DNA from: Bipolaris cookei
Taxonomy: Eukaryota > Ascomycota > Dothideomycetes > Pleosporales > Pleosporaceae
Direction of reading: 5' to 3'
DNA: 64,000 bases
NCBI GenBank assembly: GCA_002286855.1
Contig: NRSV01000039.1
Coordinates: 186,001 to 250,000, forward strand
The notes under the pieces were generated by a model. That model worked only from the letters and a program-made list of their open reading frames with translations, did not search any database and was not told the origin of the DNA. Shown here one piece after another: positions 57,029 through 64,000 of the stretch (within the stretch, counting starts at the first letter, position 1; each line of letters opens with the position of its first letter). The translations under genes were made by a program, and so were the position numbers.

Positions 57029-57496
57029 GGAGCTTTGTGACTCTTGGAATTGATGAGAAAAGTTACAATTTATAAACTTATGACTGTGAAGGAAAAATTG
57101 GGAATAAAGAACGTCTAAAGAGTCATCGGATGGAATGGTGGGGAGGGGGCGAGGGAAGGAGGGGTCATGTGGGTGAGAGGGGCGGGTAAGCGAAGGGGGA
57201 ATGTGTGGGATTGTGGTTGTTACCCCGCCATGTGCCATCCATTCTTAAATGGGAGTGCGAAGTAGCTTTACGGTCTACTTGGTGTTTTCAAGCAGTAATG
57301 ATACATACTAATTTACTTAGTAGACAACTAGGAGACACTCCGATATAAATATTAAGAATGATACAATTGAAACTGATATCTTTCGTAAAAACTCCATCCT
57401 CATGCTTCCCGTCGTGTAACCATGCACTCATCAAAGCAAACAAAAAGTAACGCCATGTTTCCCTATCTAATCAGCACCCTGCGTAAAGGCTCAGTT
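57029..57496. other. Intergenic region between tRNA-Pro and the GEN1-type gene
   Basis: About 470 bp without a supported gene. Purine-rich near 57130-57200; tRNA-Pro 5' flank and the 3' end of the resolvase gene. Confidence 0.4.
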
Positions 57497-60395
57497 CTAC
57501 GTCAGATCCAAGACTTCTACTGCGCTTTCTCTCCACTTGCGTCTATCCTTGCCTTTGAGCAAGGGCTCCGGTGTCTGACCTGTTGGCTTTTCAGGACTAT
57601 CTATGTCCACGTAGTCCCAGGCGCCTACGACGCTTTTTCTGAGAATAATGGCGCGTTTCTTCTTGTTCTGGGCTTTCCATGCTGCGGGGGGTGATACAGA
57701 CTTTTCTTCGCTCGATGGCCGCGATGAATGCGTTGGAGGGGATGTTGGTGTTGCAGCTGTTGGTTGTGAACCCGGGCCACATCCCCCCACGGGTGACGAG
57801 TGTTCTGTCAGATCAAGCACATCCGCTTGTGGCGATGTCGACCGTGATTTTGCTGCAGCAGGACGAGGGGATGTAAGGTCTAGATTATCAACACTGGAGG
57901 GCGCTGATGTCGTTTTGCTGAGACGTGGCGAAGTACGGCGAGATGGGTTTTGGCAGAAAATATCTTTAATGCTTTTCTTCTTGCCCAACGTGGAAGCTGA
58001 CGAAATCGAGCTCGTAGACATATTCGAGGATATTGACATCAATGGCGGTCGTGTTGTCGATGATGCTACAGGGTCCTGCTCACTGCTAACCTCCTTTTGA
58101 GAACCTCGTGTGGCTTCTGGGCGCTTTGGTGAGGAGAGCGTCAAGTCCAGTGATTCCACATCTTCAGATGATTTACGGAATTGTGGTGGTGCAGGGACTA
58201 GTGCTGCACTAAACAAAGGAGTTGTGCCTCGCTGTTTGGTTGGTGTCGCCGACGCTCGCCATGCATCCAAGGTAGTCTGTTTCGGCACAGATGAGTCGCG
58301 AGATGCTCTGCTTGCAGCCGCCTCTTTCAATGTTCTTGTCTTCGCCATCTTTGCTGGTAGCTGCAAAGGTGAAGGATGCACTGGAGACTCGGCTAAATCC
58401 AATGTTTCTATTGTCCTCAAGAGTGGAGGAGTGGAAGGTCGATCCAAGATGTCGCTGGTATCAGCAGGAAGCGTTTTTGAACGCTGAATTGGAGCTCGCC
58501 TTCTCCGTTTGGTTACACTTGGAGGCAAATCTTCTAGAACTGGGGAGAGCGACTTCTCAAGCTCCGGTTGTGGTTGTGGTGTTAGTGTCCGTGGCTTCAC
58601 TGGCGATGAGGACAACAAGTCAATCGTTTCGTGCTCCACCGTTGCAGTAGTCTGCGATGATGGCGCTGGGAGATCGCCAGCCTTGTCTTGGGCTTTTTCT
58701 TGGGCTTTTGCAAGTGCTCGTGAAGCTCTAACTCCAGGTTTTGTGACCTTTGCAAAAGACTCTATTCGAACTTGGGGCTGGTCTTTGATCGTCTTCGTCC
58801 GCCTTGTGGTTGTCTTGGCTTTCGGCGCGGCAGTACCAGTGTCCTGAACTGATGCTGCTCGCCTAGGCCTCTGTTTTGCCTGTCGTCCGGCCTCCCAATC
58901 TTGAACTGTGAGTGGTACGCCGACTTTGACAAACGTTTCCATGACCCATATACGTGCCGGTTTTTCAGGGTCAAACTTGGTCGGTCCACGTTTCCTAGGA
59001 CCCTCGTCCTCCATGTCCAAGGGCATGTCTTCGTCCAGATCCGCATCTCCTACATCCTGTTGGGAACTAGGCGGCGGGGCCTCTACATCATCATCTAGAT
59101 CCTCTTGACTAAGGTCAATCTTTACCAACTCGACAGGTGTGAAGCTTACACGAAGCTCGGTACAATGGTCGGTGACGGCATGCTGTCTTTTGCCGTGAAG
59201 ACCTTTGATGAGCGTTGATTCATCTTCTTGTATGGCTCGTAGGTTGTCAGTAGGCAGGCGATTAGTCTGTTCAGCGCGGATCCGCAGTTGGCGCACAACA
59301 AGAGATGGTGCCAGACTGCGAATGAAGTGCTTTGCACCCTCGAGTTTGGCCCAGTCAAAAGCATCTTGTGTAAACTCGCGCAGACCCGGAAAGTCGAGGT
59401 CCCGATCCCAGTTGATGGACCGACGCAACTTGTCTAATCCTGCTCGGTTCGAGATCGCCGGATGTGTATAGTATCCGAGAATATCGAGCCGTGGGAAGTC
59501 GTCTGGGATCTTGAGTGCTCCGTGTTTGCGTTTGAAGAACTTGCTTTCGTTTGTCTTCAATTCGTGTTGCAGTCGCTCCTTCCATTGAGCTATGGCTCTA
59601 GAGTCGTTTCGTGGAATCTTGCACAGGTCGGCACCAAAACCCGCCTTGGCTGCTTCGCATGCAGTCTTGGGGCCGCATCCAGGTATGCCCTCTGGCACAT
59701 AGTCTCCTCCGCTCATTAGCGCGACCAAGATCATGCCCTCGCGATCCAGCCCCGACGGCCCGTTTTTGGTTTCGACAGCGTCGTATACGTTGACATGGGT
59801 TGGTGTCTTTCCTGATTTCTCTGGAGACCAATTTCGGAGAGTGACACCGCTCCCAAACATGAGCGTGTCCACATCTTCACTCAAAACCGCATCAACAATT
59901 CCCTCCCTTTGCAGCAGTGCACATTCTGCTTCTGCCTCGCCTGGCGCAAGATGTATGGGATACCTAAACTGCTTCAAGAGCTGTTTTGCAAGGAACTCGG
60001 GGATGGAGGCGACAGTTGGGCCGGTGCGCTTGTTGCGCTTAAATGGCGGTTTGTTGGGTCCATCAAAGACAAAGACGGGGTGGATGGCAAGAGAAATCAA
60101 GCGCAGGAGGCGGTAGTAGAATGTTCGCAACGCAGGATTCGTGCCACCTGGCTGCAGTCAGCATCATATGGTATGCGCATACCCTGGGAAGGCTTGCCTT
60201 TGCTGGCCTGGATCTGGAAAAGCCATATCGACGTATCAATAGCAATGCGCAGCGGGCGGCCAGTCTCTTCAAACTTTTCGACGGCGAGTTTGGAGAGCGC
60301 AATGCGTGTGCCAGGGCCGATTTCCTTGTAGATTCTGCATGCGTTAGTACTGGAATACACATAATAATTTGCGAGACTCACCCATGGATACCCAT
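57497..60395 (-). CDS. Holliday junction resolvase, GEN1/Yen1 family (XPG/Rad2 nuclease)
   Basis: Exons 60395-60382 (14 nt), 60334-60198 and 60147-57497 give 933 residues. Intron 1 is 47 bp; intron 2 is 50 bp and appears to be GC-AG (GCAAGC...CCAG). The enzyme cuts Holliday junctions symmetrically during late mitosis. The XPG-N part starts MGIHGIYKEIGPGTR with Asp38 in AIDTSIW and Asp79 in VFDGPNKP. XPG-I has GEAEAE (Glu121, 123, 125) and SEDVDT (Asp142, 144), and the helix-hairpin region has GGDYVPEGIPGCGPKTA (Asp199). A chromodomain-like segment (FDPEKPARIWVMETFV) is at about 441-465. The remaining 460 residues are disordered and carry repeated (I/L)DL(T/A/L) motifs, ending the protein in LDLT. 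The neighbour on the other strand starts 212 bp away. Confidence 0.92.
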
Positions 60396-60607
60396 TGCGA
60401 CTCCATGCTCTGTCCTTTGATCTCCAAGCTGGCTGCCTTGTTCGCGATGTTGCGCCCAGCGCGTGGACTGGTGTTGTGATTAGATTGTTGCCACAACAAC
60501 AACGCGTCACCCGTCCCACATGCCCACGGATGCACGTTTATTCCCCACCATGCCGTCCTTATCGCACTAACAACTTCCACCCACCATCCTCACAGAGACC
60601 GTTGAGC
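60396..60607. promoter_or_regulatory. Short bidirectional promoter between the GEN1-type and AT-hook genes
   Basis: Only 212 bp separate the two start codons, so both genes probably share regulatory sequence. It contains an ACAACAACAACGCG stretch near 60494-60507, on the GEN1 side. An MluI-like cell-cycle box (ACGCGT) is seen at 60503-60508 (aacgcgtcac), fitting control by an MBF-type factor, by inference. Confidence 0.5.
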
Positions 60608-63600
60608 ATGGCGCCCCGCGGTCGCAGCATAACGGTGAGTCCGGGTGCCTACTCGGATCGCAGCAACGACTCAAGCCCGGACCCGCTAGCCATTTCTTTC
60701 GACGAAAACACCACCTCATCACACCGCAAGCCCAGTCCCAGGAAACCCGTCATGATCAGCTCGCCAAGGAAACAGGTCAGGCGGCTGGAGACGTCAGAAG
60801 TCGTCTTATCGTCGCCGTCCAAGTCTATGATCATGAGCACACCGCGAGGCAACGGCGCAAGCCCCTGGCGCATCAAGGTCACCGTCCAGGCTGAACCGGA
60901 AGACGGAGAAAATGCTGAATCGCCATCAGTAAAGAGGGTGACAAGAACAAAGACGACGACTGTACCGCTAAAAGACCCGGATGCGTCGTCTCCCGTCAAG
61001 CGCCCCCGCGGCCGGCCAAGGAAGTCTGAGACTGGATTGACGCCCAAGCCCAAACGAAAGGGGACACCAGTCAAGAGACCTGCAGAATTCAGCTCTTCGA
61101 GCAAAATTGTGCGAGGTGGCGATTCCAGCGCAGCCGACGTTGATACCGATGTGCCGCCTAGGAAGCGAAGGGGTCGTCCAAGGAAGAACGTACAGCCATC
61201 GACTGAGTATGATGAGACCAGCGTTGCAGAAGAGGCCGAAGCTATCCTACAAGCCACGTTCGAAGAGACACCTCTGCCAAGCACGGAGGCCGGATCAGAC
61301 AATTCGAAAAAGAATGCGCGATTTGCAGCTCCCAATGATCAAACCATGGATGATGCATTGCGAACATCGCCTACACAATCAGAGCCGTCTCCCAGCCTAG
61401 GCACACCATCTCATACCAATTCGAGGAACAATGTACGCATACGCAGAGGAACACCACATGCAAACAGGGTGGCCGTCATTGAATCTGATGAAGAGGAAAG
61501 TGGCAGTGATGTCCTTACGCCCGCCAGCGGAGATGAAGACAACAACGATCTTCCTGAAAACCAACCCCTGAGTGGAACAGAGGATGGCCAAGGAGACGTA
61601 CTTACACCAAGCGAGACCTCGGCGCAATCGAGCGATTCAGCCGATGCCACTAGTGATAACGGTGCACCAGAATATCCTCAAGACTATGAAGACAACGATG
61701 AGGAAACACAGGCTCAAAATTTCACTTTTGATGAAGGTACCACCAGGATGCCAGATGACACGACGATGTTGGATAGCGAGACCTTTAGTATGATATCTGT
61801 CGAATCATTGAAGAGCAATACAAATCGACCGAGCCCAACACAGCCCCGAGATGTGCAGACCAATGCTCCGAAGGCCAAATCATCACTCAGGAACGAGTAC
61901 TTGGGACCAGCTACGCACGTGGCATCAGGTTCTGAATCTTCAACTCATGAAAAGCACGTCTCGACAAACCAAGTCCCTGTAGAAACCGCACCCATCGAGA
62001 CAGTGCGTCCAAAACTGGCGCGCCATGTCACACCCGCTATGGACTCTGAGATTCCATCTGCACCCCCTGCTTTGCATCCTGTTCAGCCTGCTCTGACCAA
62101 ATCTCCATCTCCGACACTTGGGCGAGCTGTCACCGCCGGCGTGGCTTTGCAAGGCCTTCTCGACCCCACACGACTCACCCCAGATGCCTCACAAAAGACG
62201 CCTGACGGAAAGCGAGGCTCATTGGACGATTTGTTCCGTGGCTTCAGCTCAGGGACACGTAAAGATCTTCAGGCAGGCTTGCGACTTGGCGAGCAACTTG
62301 CGCAAAATCAGACAGAAGAGGACAATGTGCCCGGCCCCTCGAGCCCTATCAGGGGCCAATCTGCGGCAGGGCCGAAAGCAGGTGTGTTCCGAACGCAACG
62401 AAAATATCAGCAATCGCGTCTTCTTACACCCGAAGACCAGGATCATGTTGTCACAGCGGTGGCACCAGCAGTTGCAGTGAGCGACGTCCAGTACCCAACG
62501 TTGGATGTTGAAGAGGCGACCACAGCACCTTTAAGCCCTGTGAGAAGCGAATCCGCAATGAGCTGGCGAACCGACACTCCACCCCGCGCAGCCAAAAGTC
62601 AAGATCAACAAGACACCACCATGAATGAGGTTCAAGAGGAGGTTCCGGGTCCTGCAGAAGAGCCAATCCAACACGATGACTTTGGTGATATTTGGCAAGA
62701 GGAGGCTAGTCGCTCAGTGATCTCGATCAACCCAGAGGAAGTTCCAGTAGAGAAGTCCACTGAAACTCACGATATCTTCACAGACGCCAGCGTTGTCAAG
62801 CCTGCTCGCGGCAGAGCTGCCCGGACTTGGCGCCGCAGGAAAGTAATCAATGAGACGGAGTCCCAGCAAGAGCCTGCCTCAGCACGCTCAGACCCAGCAG
62901 CCGTCTCACAATCAGAGGGCAGTAAAGAAGCCCAAAAGGTTGATTCCGCACAACCCGATGAGCAGCCTATGCAAGTCAAAGAGCCAAACGCTGAAGGCGA
63001 AGAAAGTGACGCTGGCATGTTCTTCCAGTCGAACGTGCCCAATGTTACGGACCAGAAGCGGCCTACTCGGTTCCAGAGGCGGCGGCCAAGAAGACAAGAA
63101 GCAGAGAAGGTGAGCCTCTCTGAGCTTCTTGACCAGGGGGACAGTTTTGTACCAGAATCTCCCTCGCCCGTAAAAACGAAGACACCCCCCAAAGCGACGG
63201 TAAATCCATTCTTGGATACGCCACCTCGCTTCCCTGCACTCCTGAACTCGCCAAAGAAGAGCAGTCCTTTGAGGCGGGAGCTTCACAGTGGGGATATTTC
63301 TACGAGCTCCGTACAGCAGTATGAAGAGTCTACATTGCCACTCGCGCAAAGCTCGCCGTTCCATACGGTTGTCGATGGCGACAGCAAAATCTCAGCAGCA
63401 TCCGACCAGCAACAATTCCGAATGGAGATGGAAGGAAATACTGCTTCCACCATTATACGTGTGCGCGAGGAAGCCAACGAGTACCTAGACGCCTATGAAC
63501 CGCAAGAGCGAAGTCTGAATGAGATTACAGAGGTTACCGAGCCTAGCAGAACACATCAAGACATTAGTCACCTGCCATCGAGCCCACCGAAGATGCAGCG

Positions 63601-64000
63601 ACGGTTCGAACAGCGGTTGCTTTCTGCACGAAAGCCTTCGCCGCTTTCCAAGACAGTAGAGCGCCCAGGCAATGTATCCGTGCCACAATCACGGCAGAAC
63701 GTAGCGCGTTCCAAGGAACCGGAAGTGATTGAACTGTCGTCTGAAACTAGTTCTAGCGACGATGAGGAAGAAGAGGAGGAAGATGAGGATGAAGAGGAAT
63801 CAGATGCTACCCCTAGTGGCCATCCTCAACCCCGTGCACAGCCTGCTGCAACGTTGAGCGCCAAGCCAACAACCTCGCGCCCATCTCAACCACAACCACA
63901 CCCTATCCTCTCACGCATGACACCGTTACCAAAAGTCGAGCCTTGGACACGAACACATTACAAAGCCCTCGATAAACTATACACCACACACCTCAAACAT
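60608..64000 (+). CDS. AT-hook DNA-binding protein (partial, N-terminal 1131 residues)
   Basis: The frame from ATG 60608 is open for 1131 codons to the window end. Two AT-hooks are visible, KRPRGRPRKS at about residues 131-140 and RKRRGRPRKN at about 185-194, which bind the minor groove of AT-rich DNA. Before them are several SSPRK/SSPSK sites. The long middle part is disordered and acidic, with many SP/TP motifs (LTPAS, LTPSE, SPSP, LSSPP), and contains a short hydrophobic-acidic EVIELSSETSSSDDEEEE run near residue 1040, a possible SUMO-interacting motif. The last visible segment, LSRMTPLPKVEPWTRTHY, looks like the start of a conserved C-terminal domain. A role in chromatin is inferred; the exact family is not named. 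No intron is needed, although GTGAGT at 60631 resembles a donor. Confidence 0.8.
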   Translation, partial: MAPRGRSITVSPGAYSDRSNDSSPDPLAISFDENTTSSHRKPSPRKPVMISSPRKQVRRLETSEVVLSSPSKSMIMSTPRGNGASPWRIKVTVQAEPEDGENAESPSVKRVTRTKTTTVPLKDPDASSPVKRPRGRPRKSETGLTPKPKRKGTPVKRPAEFSSSSKIVRGGDSSAADVDTDVPPRKRRGRPRKNVQPSTEYDETSVAEEAEAILQATFEETPLPSTEAGSDNSKKNARFAAPNDQTMDDALRTSPTQSEPSPSLGTPSHTNSRNNVRIRRGTPHANRVAVIESDEEESGSDVLTPASGDEDNNDLPENQPLSGTEDGQGDVLTPSETSAQSSDSADATSDNGAPEYPQDYEDNDEETQAQNFTFDEGTTRMPDDTTMLDSETFSMISVESLKSNTNRPSPTQPRDVQTNAPKAKSSLRNEYLGPATHVASGSESSTHEKHVSTNQVPVETAPIETVRPKLARHVTPAMDSEIPSAPPALHPVQPALTKSPSPTLGRAVTAGVALQGLLDPTRLTPDASQKTPDGKRGSLDDLFRGFSSGTRKDLQAGLRLGEQLAQNQTEEDNVPGPSSPIRGQSAAGPKAGVFRTQRKYQQSRLLTPEDQDHVVTAVAPAVAVSDVQYPTLDVEEATTAPLSPVRSESAMSWRTDTPPRAAKSQDQQDTTMNEVQEEVPGPAEEPIQHDDFGDIWQEEASRSVISINPEEVPVEKSTETHDIFTDASVVKPARGRAARTWRRRKVINETESQQEPASARSDPAAVSQSEGSKEAQKVDSAQPDEQPMQVKEPNAEGEESDAGMFFQSNVPNVTDQKRPTRFQRRRPRRQEAEKVSLSELLDQGDSFVPESPSPVKTKTPPKATVNPFLDTPPRFPALLNSPKKSSPLRRELHSGDISTSSVQQYEESTLPLAQSSPFHTVVDGDSKISAASDQQQFRMEMEGNTASTIIRVREEANEYLDAYEPQERSLNEITEVTEPSRTHQDISHLPSSPPKMQRRFEQRLLSARKPSPLSKTVERPGNVSVPQSRQNVARSKEPEVIELSSETSSSDDEEEEEEDEDEEESDATPSGHPQPRAQPAATLSAKPTTSRPSQPQPHPILSRMTPLPKVEPWTRTHYKALDKLYTTHLKH

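Noticed and set aside
60631..60664. GTGAGT...CGCAG looking like an intron at the start of the AT-hook gene
   Set aside because: Only 34 nt and not a multiple of three, so removal would break an otherwise open frame of 1131 codons.

Overview
The window is nuclear DNA of a filamentous ascomycete, most likely a dothideomycete (Pleosporales type). Genes are compact, introns are mostly 45-60 bp with GTRNGY-like donors and CTAAC/CTGAC branch sites, the proteins are typical of Pezizomycotina, and the one recognisable transposase relic carries RIP-like transition changes. I read 19 protein genes, two tRNA genes, one Fot1/pogo-type DNA transposon relic and two very small inverted-repeat (hAT-like) elements. 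Exon structures were worked out by hand from splice sites and reading frames.

Layout: VPS13 N-terminal part (minus, runs off the left edge) and an Emi1-like CX9C protein are divergent (1-4102). A gene-poor stretch holds a 68-bp foldback element and the transposase relic (4103-8081). Then come an Sds3-like HDAC subunit, cytosolic Hsp70 with heat shock elements, a secreted BYS1 protein, a two-intron tRNA-Glu, histidinol-phosphate aminotransferase, a SET protein, a conserved disordered protein, and DNA topoisomerase II (8082-30362). A 6-kb stretch without genes follows, with a second foldback element (30363-36457). The right half carries an APSES regulator, a glutathione transferase, SNU23, a cysteine-motif protein, a homeodomain plus zinc-finger regulator, acetyl-CoA acetyltransferase, bleomycin hydrolase, a MARVEL-like membrane protein, a SurE-type phosphatase, a Thg1-like protein, a two-intron tRNA-Pro, a GEN1/Yen1 Holliday junction resolvase and the start of an AT-hook protein (36458-64000).

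Most of the genes are unrelated housekeeping genes. The outstanding observation is in the two tRNA genes. Each has the ordinary intron after position 37 in the anticodon loop, and in addition a second interruption of 52 or 56 nt in the T arm. Removing these second pieces at exact GT...AG borders restores a perfect T stem and loop. Both pieces have donor and branch-like sequences resembling the mRNA introns of the same window (GTTAGT/ACTGAT and GTAAGT/CTAAC). This suggests spliceosomal-type introns inside tRNA genes, a configuration I do not know from the literature. A Thg1-like 3'-5' polymerase gene lies next to the tRNA-Pro gene, possibly by chance.
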